This document shows, piece after piece, positions 18,580-27,851 of a stretch of DNA of 64,000 nt (position 1 is the stretch's first letter; every line of letters begins with the position of its first letter). Location of the stretch: assembly GCF_001722335.1 (NCBI RefSeq), contig NZ_MIHA01000006.1, positions 186,001 to 250,000 of the forward strand, written 5' to 3'. The notes beneath the pieces are model-generated. The model saw only the letters and a program-made list of their open reading frames with translations. It was not told the DNA's origin and did no database searches. The position numbers were made by a program, and so were the translations under genes. The DNA is from Mycolicibacterium flavescens. GTDB lineage: Bacteria; Actinomycetota; Actinomycetes; Mycobacteriales; Mycobacteriaceae.

Positions 18580-19422
18580 ATGCGTTTACGTACCGTCCAA
18601 TTGCCCGACGGCCCCGCGGCCTGCGTCGCGCTTGCCGACGGCCGCTATGCGCGGGTGGATCGGATGCTCACCGACGGGCCGCGAGACCTGTTGGCGCTGT
18701 TGGAGTCCGAGCGTCTCGGCGAGCTGGCGTCGGCGGTCGACGCTGCGGTGCCCGACGAGGACTGCGTCGGTGCGGCGACGGTGCTCGCGCCGTGGACCCG
18801 GCCGCGCAAGATCCTCGGTATCGGGCTGAACTACGGCGCGCACGCCGGCGATCTCGGCGAGCAGGCCCCCCGTACCTCACCGGCGTCGTTCCTCAAGGGC
18901 GACCACACCATCGTCGGTCCCGGGCAGCCGATCGTGGTGCCGCCCGGAATCGGGAAGGTCACCGCCGAAGCCGAACTCGGACTGGTCATCGGCCGCCCGT
19001 GCTACCGGGTCGGCGTGGACGACGCACTGGACTACGTCGCCGGCGTGGTGCCGGTCCTCGACCAGACCGCCGAATCGGTGCTGATGGAAAACCCGCGCTA
19101 CCTGACGCGGGTCAAGAACTACCCGACGTTCTTCTCGTTCGGCCCCGAGCTCATCACCCTCGACGAAGTGCTCGCGCACGGCCCACTGCAAGACCTGCAG
19201 GTCGCCACCATCCACAACGGCGCACTGCACCGCAAGGACACCGTCGCGGGTATGACGTTCTCCCCCGCCGAACTGCTCAGCTTCCACAGCCAGGTGATGC
19301 CGTTCCACCCCGGCGACATCCTGTCGACGGGAACACCTGGCGCCGTAGCTATTTCGCCTGGAGATGTGGTGCGCTGCGAGCTCGGCGGCGGCCTGGCCGT
19401 GCTGGAGAACCCGGTGCGTTGA
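18580..19422 (+). CDS. Fumarylacetoacetate hydrolase family protein
   Basis: Protein of 280 residues with an N-terminal cap of about 70 residues and a C-terminal FAH domain. The family acts on 2-oxo acids or 1,3-diketones (hydrolase, decarboxylase or isomerase) with Mg or Mn. Motifs include KILGIGLNYGAHA, FLKGDHTIVGPGQPIVVP, AEAELGLVIG with metal-binding acidic residues, and DILSTGTPGAVA. It is the last gene of the lhgO operon (9 bp after the SDR-like gene) and converges with a methyltransferase 3 bp away. Grouping with LhgO suggests degradation of a dicarboxylate or aromatic ring-cleavage product. Confidence 0.88.
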   Translation: MRLRTVQLPDGPAACVALADGRYARVDRMLTDGPRDLLALLESERLGELASAVDAAVPDEDCVGAATVLAPWTRPRKILGIGLNYGAHAGDLGEQAPRTSPASFLKGDHTIVGPGQPIVVPPGIGKVTAEAELGLVIGRPCYRVGVDDALDYVAGVVPVLDQTAESVLMENPRYLTRVKNYPTFFSFGPELITLDEVLAHGPLQDLQVATIHNGALHRKDTVAGMTFSPAELLSFHSQVMPFHPGDILSTGTPGAVAISPGDVVRCELGGGLAVLENPVR

Positions 19423-19425
19423 CGC

Positions 19426-20082
19426 TCACTCCGGGCGGATGGCCCGGAAGAACGCGACGGGTCCGACCAGGCGGATCCTGCGGGTGCCGACCTGCCGGCA
19501 CTCGAAGCCCGCTTCGCTTAACCGTCGCGGGATGGCGTCGCCGAGGTTGCCCGCGGCGTGGGCACTGCGCCGGATCCGCCGTGCGAGTACGCCCCCGTCG
19601 TCGCCGACCTCGCCGCCGATGTCCACCAGATGCAGGCTGCCACCCGGGCGCAACACCCGGAAGAACTCCTGAGCCGCCGCGGGTTTGACGTTCTCATCGA
19701 GGTGATGCCACATCATCGACGACAACACCCGGTCGAACTCACCGTCGCCGTAGGGAAGTTCCTGCGCGTAGGCCCGGTCGAAGGTGAGCCCGGACAAGCT
19801 GCGCGCCTTGCGTTCGGCGCGGGCCAGCGCGCGCGGGTCCGGATCGCACCCGACCCCGCGGATGCCGTGCTCGGCGCGCCGCGCGCCGACGATGAGATTG
19901 CCGGTGCCGCAACCGACCTCGAGAACCGACAGGCCGGGTCGCAGCCCGGCCTGGTCGATCAGTGTCCGGTAGGCCCGGTTGAAGCCGAATACGCGGGTCA
20001 GCAGGTCGTAGCCCGGCAGGAACAGGTCGTGGCCCGCGGCAGGCAGATAGACGTGGTGCGTAGCAGGATGATATTTGGTCAT
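19426..20082 (-). CDS. SAM-dependent methyltransferase, class I
   Basis: Protein of 218 residues with a Rossmann methyltransferase core. Motif I is VLEVGCGTGNLIVG near residue 55, followed by acidic motif II GVGCDPD, then LPYGDGEFDRVLSSMMWHHL and LRPGGSLHLVDIGG. It resembles ubiquinone/menaquinone-type or phospholipid methyltransferases, but the substrate is not evident. ATG 20082 is chosen because a longer form would overlap the divergent AraC gene. The 73-bp shared upstream region suggests control by that regulator. Confidence 0.82.
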   Translation of the reverse strand: MTKYHPATHHVYLPAAGHDLFLPGYDLLTRVFGFNRAYRTLIDQAGLRPGLSVLEVGCGTGNLIVGARRAEHGIRGVGCDPDPRALARAERKARSLSGLTFDRAYAQELPYGDGEFDRVLSSMMWHHLDENVKPAAAQEFFRVLRPGGSLHLVDIGGEVGDDGGVLARRIRRSAHAAGNLGDAIPRRLSEAGFECRQVGTRRIRLVGPVAFFRAIRPE

Positions 20083-20155
20083 ACCGCCATGGTGAAGCGC
20101 TGTAAGAAAACATTGTTGGGTGATCGTCGGAGAAACTGGGACTATCTTCGGGTAC

Positions 20156-21001
20156 ATGGCGTTGGCATCCCGGTTGGTGCGGCACCGTGACGGCGTGCCG
20201 ATCTACGGTTACCCGAGCGGGCCGGGCACCCCGCCGGTAGCGGTGGTGCGCGCGGCGCACGACGAGGTACGCGACCGGGGCCGCCACATCCACGACTTCC
20301 CGGCGCTGTGGTTCGTCCCCGGCGCGGCGACGGTGTTCGTGGCGGCCGCCGGTGAGGTGCTCGACCCCGGTCGCGTCGACCGATCCGACGGCATCGGTGT
20401 GTACTTCGACCCGGCCGCGCTGGCCTCCGACGGCGCGCGGCCGACGTGGCGCGAGCATCCGCTGCTGTTTCCGTTCGTGCACGGCGAAGCCGGCGGGATG
20501 CTCGAGTTGCGGCTGCCCGGCGAACGCCTCCAGCCCTGGCAGACGGCGATCGCCTCGATCGAAGCCGAACTGACCGAGCGTCGCGACGGCTACCGGCAGG
20601 CGGCGCTGGCCCACCTGACCCTGCTGCTCATCGACCTGGCCCGGGTGGCCGACGACGTGGTCGGCGACCTGCGGCATTCCGGTGAGCCGTTGCTCGCCGA
20701 GGTGTTCGCGGTGATCGACCGCCGGTTGGACCAACCGCTGTCGCTGCGCGACGTGGCCGCCGACGTCGGCATCACCCCCGGGCATCTCACCACGATCGTG
20801 CGCCGTCGCACGGGCCGCACCGTGCAGGACTGGATCACCGAGCGCCGGATGACCGAGAGCCGACGCCTGCTCGCCGAGACCGATCTGCCGATCGCCGAAG
20901 TCGCGCGCCGCGTCGGCATCGCCGACCCGGGGTACTTCAGCCGGCTGTTCCGGCGCGTCCACGGCACCGCTCCCCGCACCTGGCGCACACGGCCCTGCTG
21001 A
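20156..21001 (+). CDS. AraC-family transcriptional regulator
   Basis: Regulator of 281 residues with a cupin-like N-terminal ligand domain ([20 protein letters not shown]) and a C-terminal pair of helix-turn-helices. The first HTH is [20 protein letters not shown] and the second is [26 protein letters not shown] at 20143-20148 is a plausible -10 eight bases before the ATG, giving a leaderless message. It stands divergent to a methyltransferase gene and 41 bp before aceA2, so it may act on either; the effector is unknown. Confidence 0.85.
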   Translation: MALASRLVRHRDGVPIYGYPSGPGTPPVAVVRAAHDEVRDRGRHIHDFPALWFVPGAATVFVAAAGEVLDPGRVDRSDGIGVYFDPAALASDGARPTWREHPLLFPFVHGEAGGMLELRLPGERLQPWQTAIASIEAELTERRDGYRQAALAHLTLLLIDLARVADDVVGDLRHSGEPLLAEVFAVIDRRLDQPLSLRDVAADVGITPGHLTTIVRRRTGRTVQDWITERRMTESRRLLAETDLPIAEVARRVGIADPGYFSRLFRRVHGTAPRTWRTRPC

Positions 21002-21030
21002 TAACGCCGTTCTCGGCGAATACCGGGTCG

Positions 21031-21036
21031 TACTGT
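21031..21036 (+). promoter_or_regulatory. Candidate -10 element of aceA2
   Basis: TACTGT ends seven bases before the ATG at 21043, the geometry of a leaderless mycobacterial promoter. No good -35 is visible, suggesting activator dependence. No ribosome site precedes the ATG, consistent with leaderless translation. Confidence 0.4.
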
Positions 21037-21042
21037 GGATCC

Positions 21043-23343
21043 ATGGCCATCATCGAAACGGACGCCGCACCACAAACCCCGTTCGAGCGGGAGGTCGACG
21101 CCACCCAGCAGTACTTCGACAGCGAGCGGTTCAACGGCATCATCCGGCTGTACTCGGCCCGCCAGGTCGTCGAGCAGCGCGGCACGATCCCGTCGGATTA
21201 CAGCGTCGCGCGCGAGGCGGCCACCGCCTTCTACGGGCGGTTGCGTGAACTGTTCGCCCAGAAGAAGAGCATCACCACATTCGGGCCGTACTCGCCCGGG
21301 CAGGCCGTGACGATGAAGCGGATGGGCATCGAGGGGATCTACCTCGGCGGCTGGGCGACCTCGGCCAAGGGGTCCACGACCGAGGACCCCGGCCCCGACC
21401 TGGCCAGCTACCCGCTCAGCCAAGTGCCCGAAGAGGCCGCCGGCCTGGTCCGCGCCCTGCTCACCGCCGACCGTAACCAGCAGTACCTGCGGCTGCAGAT
21501 GTCGGAGAAGCAGCGCGCGGCCACCCCCGCCGTCGACTTCCGTCCGTTCATCATCGCCGACGCCGACACCGGGCACGGCGGAGACCCGCACGTGCGCAAC
21601 CTCATTCGCCGCTTCGTCGAGGCCGGCGTGCCCGGTTACCACATCGAGGACCAGCGTCCGGGCACCAAGAAATGCGGCCACCAGGGCGGCAAGGTGCTGG
21701 TTCCGTCCGACGAGCAGATCAAACGGCTCAACACCGCCCGCTTCCAGCTCGACATCATGCGGGTGCCGGGCATCATCGTCGCGCGCACTGACGCCGAGGC
21801 CGCCAACCTGATCGACAGCCGCGCCGACGAACGTGACCAGCCGTTCCTGCTCGGGGTGACCAACCTGCGGATCCCGTCGTACAAGTCCTGCTACCTGGCG
21901 ATGATGCGGCGCTTCTTCGAAGCCGGGGTGCGTGAGCTCAACGGCCACCTGCTCTACGCGCTGCCCGAGGGCGAGTACGCCACCGCTGACGCCTGGCTGG
22001 ACCATCACGGCATCGGCGACGCGGTAACGCGGGCCGCCGCCGAATATCAGGACCGTCCCGACCAGGCGATCGACGAGATCTTCGACGGCGTGGAATCGAA
22101 GTTCGTCGACGCCTGGCAGGTCGACGCCGGGCTGATGACCTACGGCGAGGCGGTGGCCGAACTGCTCGAGTTCCGCGAGAGCGAGGGCGAACAACTCGAC
22201 ATGAGCGTCGCCGACTGGCGCGAGTTCGCGCAGCGGGCCCCGCTGTACACCGCGCGCGAGAAGGCCCGCGAGATCGGGGCCGCGGTCGGGTGGGACTGCG
22301 AACTGGCCAAGACCCCCGAGGGTTATTACCAGGTGCGCGGTGGGATCCCGTACGCCATCGCCAAGTCGCTGGCCGCCGCGCCGTTCGCCGACATCCTGTG
22401 GATGGAGACCAAGACCGCCGACCTCGCCGACGCCCGCGAGTTCGCCGAGGCCATCCACGCCGAGTTCCCCGACCAGATGCTGGCCTACAACCTGTCGCCG
22501 TCGTTCAACTGGGACACCACCGGCATGAGCGACGACGAGATGCGGGCCTTCCCAACCGAACTCGGCAAGCTGGGCTTCGTGTTCAACTTCATCACCTACG
22601 GCGGGCACCAGGTCGACGGTGTCGCCTCCGAGGAGTTCGCCTCGGCGCTGCAGCAGGACGGCATGCTCGCGTTGGCGCGGCTGCAGCGCAAGATGCGGCT
22701 CGTCGAATCGCCCTACCGCACACCGCAGACCCTGGTCGGCGGACCGCGCAGCGACGCCGCGCTGGCCGCGTCCTCGGGTCGCTTGGCGACCACCAAGGCG
22801 ATGGGTAAGGGCTCGACGCAGCATCAGCATCTGGTGCAGACCGAGGTGCCCAAGAAACTGCTCGAGGAATGGCTGGCGCTGTGGGGCGAGCACTACCAGC
22901 TCGACGAGAGGCTGCGGGTGCAGCTGTTCCCCACCCGCCCCGGCAGCGATGTGCTGGAACTCGGGATCTACGGCGAGCGCGGCGAGGGTGAGGACGAGAA
23001 GCTGGCCAACGTCATCGTCGACCCGATCAAGGACCGGCACGGCCGCAGCATCCTGACCGTGCGCGACCAGAACACGTTCGCCGAGAAGCTGCGGCAGAAG
23101 CGGCTGATGAGCGTTGTCCACCTTTGGTTGATCCACCGGTTCAAGGCCGAGATCGTCTACTACGTCACGCCGACGGAGGACAACATCTACCAGACCGAGA
23201 AGATGAAATCGCATGGCATCTTCAGCGACGTCTACCAGGAGGTCGGCGAGATCATCGTGGCCGACGTCAACCAGTCCCGCATCGACGAGCTGCTGGCCTC
23301 CGACCGCGAGGCGCTCGGCCGCTTGATCCGCAAGGAGGACTGA
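21043..23343 (+). CDS. aceA: Isocitrate lyase, long form (AceA2/ICL2)
   Basis: Isocitrate lyase of 766 residues, splitting isocitrate to glyoxylate and succinate in the glyoxylate shunt, and in mycobacteria also serving the methylcitrate cycle. The length and the extra C-terminal half match ICL2 of mycobacteria, not the 428-residue Icl1. The active-site signature [10 protein letters not shown] puts the catalytic cysteine at residue 211. [12 protein letters not shown] (Mg/substrate binding) and [12 protein letters not shown] are also present. The C-terminal part after about residue 600 is the ICL2-specific regulatory domain, reported to bind acetyl- or propionyl-CoA. A full-length uninterrupted frame contrasts with the split aceAa/aceAb of M. 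tuberculosis H37Rv. Confidence 0.94.
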   Translation: MAIIETDAAPQTPFEREVDATQQYFDSERFNGIIRLYSARQVVEQRGTIPSDYSVAREAATAFYGRLRELFAQKKSITTFGPYSPGQAVTMKRMGIEGIYLGGWATSAKGSTTEDPGPDLASYPLSQVPEEAAGLVRALLTADRNQQYLRLQMSEKQRAATPAVDFRPFIIADADTGHGGDPHVRNLIRRFVEAGVPGYHIEDQRPGTKKCGHQGGKVLVPSDEQIKRLNTARFQLDIMRVPGIIVARTDAEAANLIDSRADERDQPFLLGVTNLRIPSYKSCYLAMMRRFFEAGVRELNGHLLYALPEGEYATADAWLDHHGIGDAVTRAAAEYQDRPDQAIDEIFDGVESKFVDAWQVDAGLMTYGEAVAELLEFRESEGEQLDMSVADWREFAQRAPLYTAREKAREIGAAVGWDCELAKTPEGYYQVRGGIPYAIAKSLAAAPFADILWMETKTADLADAREFAEAIHAEFPDQMLAYNLSPSFNWDTTGMSDDEMRAFPTELGKLGFVFNFITYGGHQVDGVASEEFASALQQDGMLALARLQRKMRLVESPYRTPQTLVGGPRSDAALAASSGRLATTKAMGKGSTQHQHLVQTEVPKKLLEEWLALWGEHYQLDERLRVQLFPTRPGSDVLELGIYGERGEGEDEKLANVIVDPIKDRHGRSILTVRDQNTFAEKLRQKRLMSVVHLWLIHRFKAEIVYYVTPTEDNIYQTEKMKSHGIFSDVYQEVGEIIVADVNQSRIDELLASDREALGRLIRKED

Positions 23344-23362
23344 GGCTTACGGCGTCCCGGGC

Positions 23363-23794
23363 CTACCCGTAGAGCTCTTCGAACCTGCGGATCGATCGGT
23401 CGATGTCGCCCTTGACCGCACGGGCCGCGGCCGAACCGATCGGGCCGAACAGCGGCGGGCCGCCGAGGTTGAGGATCAAGGTGAATGCGCTACCCGTCTG
23501 CGTGGGCGCCACCTTCATCGTCAACCCGTATTTGGTGCCGCCGACACCGGAGCCGGTCACCTCGATCAGTTTGGGCGGGTCGAACTGCTTGATGGTCCAG
23601 GTGACCCGGTTGCGCAGTCCCTTGGCGCCGGCTACCCCGACGATCCGGGTGCCGACCGTCAACTCGTCGGGCACCTCACCCCGCCACCCCTCGTGCATCA
23701 CCATCCAGTCGCCGAGCGAGTTGAGGTCCGAGACATGTGCCCACGCATCGTCCGGGCTCAGCGCCAGTTCGCGTGCCAGCTCGAGTTTCGCCAT
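23363..23794 (-). CDS. SRPBCC-family protein (CoxG/polyketide-cyclase-like)
   Basis: Protein of 143 residues with the START/SRPBCC helix-grip fold: N-terminal strand LELARELALSPDDAWAHVSD, middle GWRGEVPDELTVGTRIVG and a long C-terminal helix RAVKGDIDRSIRRFEELYG. Such proteins bind hydrophobic ligands in a cavity; many mycobacterial members are unassigned. It lies 18 bp downstream of the PrrB-like kinase on the same strand and is probably cotranscribed with it. Confidence 0.8.
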   Translation of the reverse strand: MAKLELARELALSPDDAWAHVSDLNSLGDWMVMHEGWRGEVPDELTVGTRIVGVAGAKGLRNRVTWTIKQFDPPKLIEVTGSGVGGTKYGLTMKVAPTQTGSAFTLILNLGGPPLFGPIGSAAARAVKGDIDRSIRRFEELYG

Positions 23795-23812
23795 GGCCGG
23801 ATGGTAGCCACC

Positions 23813-25162
23813 TCAGCTCGGCGCGGGCAGTCGCAACACCAGCCGCGCGCCGCCGAGCGGGCTCGCCTCGATCGTGGCGGTGCCGCCGTGCAGTTCGGCC
23901 TGCTGGGCCACCAGGGCCAGCCCCAGCCCGGAACCGGACCGCGCGGCGGTCGAACCGCGGGAGAACCGCTCGAAGACCGCGGCCCGTTCCTCTTCGGGGA
24001 TGCCGCTGCCGTTGTCGTCGACGGTGATCGTCACGCCGGCACCGGAACTCTCTGTCCCGAGCCGGATTTCGGTGGCGCCGCCGTGCTTGATCGCGTTGGT
24101 GATCGCGTTGTCGACGACCAGGCGCAGGCCTGCCGGGAGCCCGACGGTGAGCACGGTGGTCGACGACCCCAGTGACACCCGCAGCCCGGGGTGGTTGCGC
24201 ATCGCGTCGTGAGCGGCGCGGTCGAGCAGATCGGTGATGTCGACGGGAACGAAGTCGTCGACGGTGGTCAGTTCGCCCTGCGCGAGCCGCTCCAGCGCGG
24301 TCAGCGTCGCCTCGATGCGGCTCTGCGTACGCATGACGTCGGCGATGACCTCCTGGCGTTGGTCGTCGCGCATCTGCAGCGTGGAGAGCACCTCGAGGTT
24401 GGTGCGCATCGCGGTCAGCGGAGTGCGCAGTTCGTGCGACGCCACCGCGGCGAAGTCGCGGGCCGACTCGAGCGCTGCGCGGGTGCGCTGCTGTTCGTCG
24501 CCGATGCGGGCGAGCATCCCCTCGACCGCTTCGGCGATCTCGACGGCCTCCTGCACGCCGCGCACCTGCACCTCTTCGGGCTTGGACTGGGCGTTGATCG
24601 CGCGGGCCTGCTGCGCCAGCACCCGGAACGGGTTGATCATGATCGACCACATCACCGATCCGACGATGACGGTGCCGACGATGACGCCCGCGCAGATCAG
24701 CAGCACCCGCCGGTGCAGCTCGTCGATGCGGCGCTGGGTCTCGGCCAGCGGTGCGCCGATCGCGATCGACGTGTCGCCGGCGTTGAAGGTGCGGACCCGG
24801 TACTGGACGCCGTCGATGGTGGTGTCGGTGTAGCCGACGTCGAACTGCGGCAGCACGATGTCGCGCGGGATGGAGACGGTGATGCCGTCCACCCGCGCGG
24901 TGCGCACCAGGCCGCCGTCGGGCACCGGCTGCTCCACCGGATCCTGCTGGGCGGTGCGCAGCAGCGTGCTGATGTCGCCGAGGCTGCTGACCGAGTCCAG
25001 TCGCCGGTCCAACTGGCTGTACTGGTCGTTGGTGACGCCGAACCACACCCAGGCGCCGAGGATGAGCACCAGCGCCACCACCGACAGGGCCGCCACGATC
25101 ACGATGACCCGCAGCGACATCACCGGGGTCAGCAGGCGGTACAGGCGTGCGCCGAGAGTCAC
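23813..25162 (-). CDS. PrrB-like sensor histidine kinase without an adjacent response regulator
   Basis: Membrane sensor kinase of 449 residues. TM1 is about residues 17-41, the extracytoplasmic sensor about 42-150, and TM2 about 153-177. HAMP and DHp follow, with phospho-acceptor His243 in FAAVASHELRTPLTAM. The ATPase has N-box VDNAITNAIKHGG, G1 VDDNGSGIP and G2 SGSGLGLALV. Long segments match what I know of M. tuberculosis PrrB (RTNLEVLSTL, TQSRIEATL, and the end GGARLVLRLPAPS). In prrAB operons the PrrA gene lies just upstream; here that place is held by an SGNH hydrolase gene 20 bp away. Any cognate regulator must be encoded elsewhere. Confidence 0.85.
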   Translation of the reverse strand: MTLGARLYRLLTPVMSLRVIVIVAALSVVALVLILGAWVWFGVTNDQYSQLDRRLDSVSSLGDISTLLRTAQQDPVEQPVPDGGLVRTARVDGITVSIPRDIVLPQFDVGYTDTTIDGVQYRVRTFNAGDTSIAIGAPLAETQRRIDELHRRVLLICAGVIVGTVIVGSVMWSIMINPFRVLAQQARAINAQSKPEEVQVRGVQEAVEIAEAVEGMLARIGDEQQRTRAALESARDFAAVASHELRTPLTAMRTNLEVLSTLQMRDDQRQEVIADVMRTQSRIEATLTALERLAQGELTTVDDFVPVDITDLLDRAAHDAMRNHPGLRVSLGSSTTVLTVGLPAGLRLVVDNAITNAIKHGGATEIRLGTESSGAGVTITVDDNGSGIPEEERAAVFERFSRGSTAARSGSGLGLALVAQQAELHGGTATIEASPLGGARLVLRLPAPS

Positions 25163-25182
25163 GATCGAAACGATAGAACCGA

Positions 25183-25986
25183 TCAGATGCGACGCGGCAA
25201 TTGCGCGCCGATCAGCGGGGCGATCTTTTCCGCCATGTAGGTGTGGCCGGCGTCGGTGGGGTGCACGCCGTCGGAGCCGATCAACTCCGGTTTGCCGACG
25301 AACCAGCCGAGCGCGATCGGGTCGATGAACGTCGCGCCCGCCAGCCGGGCCTGGTAGCGCAGGGTGTCGCGGATCCGCACGACGGTGCCGGGCACGTCGG
25401 CGGTCGGCCAGGGCGGGCCGATCACCAGGAAGTCGGCCGACGGGGCGAGCCGCCGCGCCAGCTGAAACGTGCCGTACACCAGGATCGTGAACTGCGTGGG
25501 GTCGACGTGCTGGTCATTGCGCGATCCGAAGAACACGACCAGCCGGTCGTCGGGCTTGACCGTGCGCGCGGTCAGGTCTTCGAACAGGCTGCCGCCGTTG
25601 CCCCGGACGCCGTAGCCCGCGCCGCCCTCGGCGCCGACGTCCGCGCTGGTGGCGATGCCCTGGGCGGCGAGCATCCGCCAGGCCTGTGCGGGCCAGCCGC
25701 TGGCGCCGAGCCCGCCCAGCTCCCCGCCGGTCGTATACGAGTCACCGATCACCGCGATCCGGTTCACCGTGTACTGCAGGGCCACGACGTCCCGGTGCTG
25801 CACCGGCGTCCGCTGCGCACCGGCCAGCACCGTCACCACCGCGAAGGCCAGCACCGCGGTCAGACAGATCAGCCGGCGCGCGCCGAAACCACGTGTGCGC
25901 GTTCGTCCTTCGCGTCGTGCAGGGTGGTCAGTGTGCCCTTCGCCGGTGTCGAACCGCTGCTGGCGCTCATCATGCTGCGCATCCAT
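25183..25986 (-). CDS. SGNH/GDSL hydrolase, membrane-anchored
   Basis: Protein of 267 residues with an N-terminal basic stretch, one hydrophobic segment (LICLTAVLAFAVVTVLAGA) and an exported SGNH esterase domain. Block I is VIGDSYTTGG with the catalytic Ser, block III is FFGSRNDQ, and block V is SDGVHPTDAGH with the catalytic Asp and His. ATG 25986, preceded by GAGGAG, overlaps the 3' end of the acyltransferase gene by 118 bp. In many bacteria acyltransferase-3 and SGNH domains are fused in one O-acetyltransferase. Here they are two overlapping genes, so they likely work together on a cell-envelope glycan. Confidence 0.8.
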   Translation of the reverse strand: MDAQHDERQQRFDTGEGHTDHPARREGRTRTRGFGARRLICLTAVLAFAVVTVLAGAQRTPVQHRDVVALQYTVNRIAVIGDSYTTGGELGGLGASGWPAQAWRMLAAQGIATSADVGAEGGAGYGVRGNGGSLFEDLTARTVKPDDRLVVFFGSRNDQHVDPTQFTILVYGTFQLARRLAPSADFLVIGPPWPTADVPGTVVRIRDTLRYQARLAGATFIDPIALGWFVGKPELIGSDGVHPTDAGHTYMAEKIAPLIGAQLPRRI

Positions 25987-27086
25987 ATCCGGGCGGGCTC
26001 CTCGACGAAGTGGTACAGCACGACCGCGCCGAGCAGCGCGACGCCAAGCAACGCAACCATTATGAGCTTGCCGCCCAGGTCGGGTGTCAGGCTCAACTCG
26101 AATTGCTCGACCATCCAGTCCCAGCTGGTGTGCACCAACTCGTGGACCATGTAGAGGCTGAACGAGATGTGGCCCAGATAGACCACCGGTCGCAGTGACA
26201 GCAGCCACGGCAGGCTTCCGGTGCCGATCGCCAGGGTCAGCAGCAGCGGGACGAACAGGATGTCGACCAACCCGGCGCTGTCGAGCACCTTGGGCATCGG
26301 ATGCGCATCGAGCCAGTACAGGATCGCCACGATGGCCGCGCCGATGAGCAGCGCTGCGACGCCGGCGGTGCGCCTTGCCCGGTCGCCGGGTTGCAGTTTG
26401 CGGACCGCGGCGCACACCAGCGCACCGGCGGTGAACTGCATGACGATGCGCGGCAGCCAACTCCACGGCGTATAGAACAACCCGGTCGCCAACAGCAGCA
26501 TGATCGGCGGCAGCGTCGCGACGAACGCCAGCACGATCAGCCCGCGGGCCCGGGTGGAGCGCGCGATCCGGAAGATCACCAGCACCAGCGCGCCGAACAA
26601 CAGGTACGCCAACCACTCGGCGCTGATCGACCAGGCCGGCCCGTTCCAGCTGGACCCGTCGAAGTACGGCACGACCCACAACTGGACCATGAACAGCTGG
26701 CGCAGATAGTTCATCGCGGTCAGCGACTCCGCGCCCTCCGACGGGACGTGCCCGACGTGCAGGGTGAAGATGATCCACAGCGCGGCGAGGTGCATCGTCA
26801 CCAGGTAGACCGGCCACACCCGGGCCAGCCGCAGCCACAGGAAGCGCAGCGTCGCCCGCCACTCGAACGACGAGCCCATCCGGTCGAGGTAGTTCCACGT
26901 CAGCACGAATCCGCTGAGCATGAAGAACAGGTCGACGCCCTGCGCGCCGCAATTGAGCACCGGGGCCAGCGCCGACCGGAAGCCCGGCGCCGCCTGCTCG
27001 AGAAGCGGACGGAAGTGAAACAGCACCACCCAAACCGCGGCGACGATGCGCAAGCCGGACAGGGCTTTGATTTCTCCGGTGCGCAC
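25869..27086 (-). CDS. Acyltransferase-3 (OafA/YrhL-type) membrane O-acyltransferase
   Basis: Integral membrane acyltransferase of 405 residues with about ten helices, expected to transfer acyl groups to envelope sugars. The N-terminal family signature IKALSGLRIVAAVWVVLFHF contains the catalytic-type histidine. QGVDLFFMLSGFVL and AWSISAEWLAYLLF are further hallmarks, and LGHISFSLYMVHELV lies near the end. GTG 27086 with GAAGAGAG upstream is preferred to upstream in-frame starts, since the extra residues are not conserved-looking. It is the first gene of a minus-strand operon with SGNH hydrolase, PrrB-like kinase and SRPBCC protein. Furthest upstream is the divergent furA promoter. Confidence 0.87.
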   Translation of the reverse strand: MRTGEIKALSGLRIVAAVWVVLFHFRPLLEQAAPGFRSALAPVLNCGAQGVDLFFMLSGFVLTWNYLDRMGSSFEWRATLRFLWLRLARVWPVYLVTMHLAALWIIFTLHVGHVPSEGAESLTAMNYLRQLFMVQLWVVPYFDGSSWNGPAWSISAEWLAYLLFGALVLVIFRIARSTRARGLIVLAFVATLPPIMLLLATGLFYTPWSWLPRIVMQFTAGALVCAAVRKLQPGDRARRTAGVAALLIGAAIVAILYWLDAHPMPKVLDSAGLVDILFVPLLLTLAIGTGSLPWLLSLRPVVYLGHISFSLYMVHELVHTSWDWMVEQFELSLTPDLGGKLIMVALLGVALLGAVVLYHFVEEPARIWMRSMMSASSGSTPAKGTLTTLHDAKDERAHVVSARAG

Positions 27087-27318
27087 AACACTCTCTTCGC
27101 GAACTTGCGTGACGGTTTCGTTCCGAACATGCCGACGGCCCCGGTCCACTCCCCGACCGCCGGGCCCAGCAGGTTCCGAAGAGTACCAGCGGGACATCGG
27201 ATCCGGCATGTCCCACACCGCTGTGAATCCGCTGTGTTTCAGCGAAAAACCTTGTCAGCCCGCGATTCCGGCGATGCTCATCTCCAGACCGTGGTGCGGA
27301 CACGCCCGCGAGACAGTC

Positions 27319-27347
27319 TTGACTGATTCCAGAAAACAGAGCATATT
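27319..27347 (+). promoter_or_regulatory. furA promoter with FurA-type A/T-rich operator
   Basis: TTGACT (-35, 27319-27324) and CATATT (-10, 27342-27347) are separated by 17 bp. The spacer GATTCCAGAAAACAGAG resembles the conserved autoregulatory FurA box of mycobacterial furA-katG. The GTG start at 27354 is seven bases past the -10, so the transcript is probably leaderless. Confidence 0.8.
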
Positions 27348-27353
27348 GTCAGC

Positions 27354-27818
27354 GTGCCCTTGCCACCTGACTACGCGGAGCAGCTACGCGCTGCCGATCT
27401 CCGCGTCACGCGTCCGCGGCTCGCGGTGCTCGAGGCGGTCTACGGTAATCCGCACGCCGAAACCGAGACCATCGTGGGTGCCGTCCGGGTCAACCTGCCC
27501 GACGTGTCCCGCCAGGCCGTCTACGACGTGCTCGCCGCGCTCACCAGCGCCGGGCTGGTGCGCCGCATCCAGCCCTCGGGGTCGCTCGCGCGGTACGAAT
27601 CGCGCGTCGGCGACAACCACCACCACGTCGTGTGCCGCTCCTGCGGAGTCATCGCCGACGTCGACTGCGCGTTCGGCGAGGCGCCGTGCCTGACGCCATC
27701 GGACACCGACGGCGCGCTCGACGGGTTCGTCCTCGACGAGGCCGAGGTCATCTACTGGGGCCTGTGCCCGGACTGCGTCGCGCAACCCGACACCGAAGTT
27801 TCCCGATCACACCCGTGA
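27354..27818 (+). CDS. furA: Ferric-uptake-family regulator FurA
   Basis: Fur-family repressor of 154 residues. The N-terminal winged helix (LRVTRPRLAVLEAVYGNPHA, then SRQAVYDVLAALTSAGLVRR) is followed by a dimerisation and metal domain with GDNHHHVVCRSCG and CPDC cysteine pairs. FurA represses katG and itself and is released by oxidation or metal loss. It starts at GTG 27354 directly on a leaderless promoter. katG begins 33 bp downstream on the same strand, the standard mycobacterial arrangement. Confidence 0.93.
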   Translation: MPLPPDYAEQLRAADLRVTRPRLAVLEAVYGNPHAETETIVGAVRVNLPDVSRQAVYDVLAALTSAGLVRRIQPSGSLARYESRVGDNHHHVVCRSCGVIADVDCAFGEAPCLTPSDTDGALDGFVLDEAEVIYWGLCPDCVAQPDTEVSRSHP

Positions 27819-27851
27819 TCACAGCCCAAACAACCCACCGGAAGGAACGCT

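Noticed and set aside
17967..19688. A 573-residue plus-strand frame spanning the SDR-like and FAH genes
   Set aside because: It is Arg-rich, has no domain and overlaps two well-supported genes in another frame.
20590..23214. An 874-residue open frame on the minus strand opposite aceA2
   Set aside because: It is an antisense shadow of a highly expressed high-GC gene: it has no family features and an unusual His/Val/Gly/Arg-rich composition. aceA2 explains the region fully.
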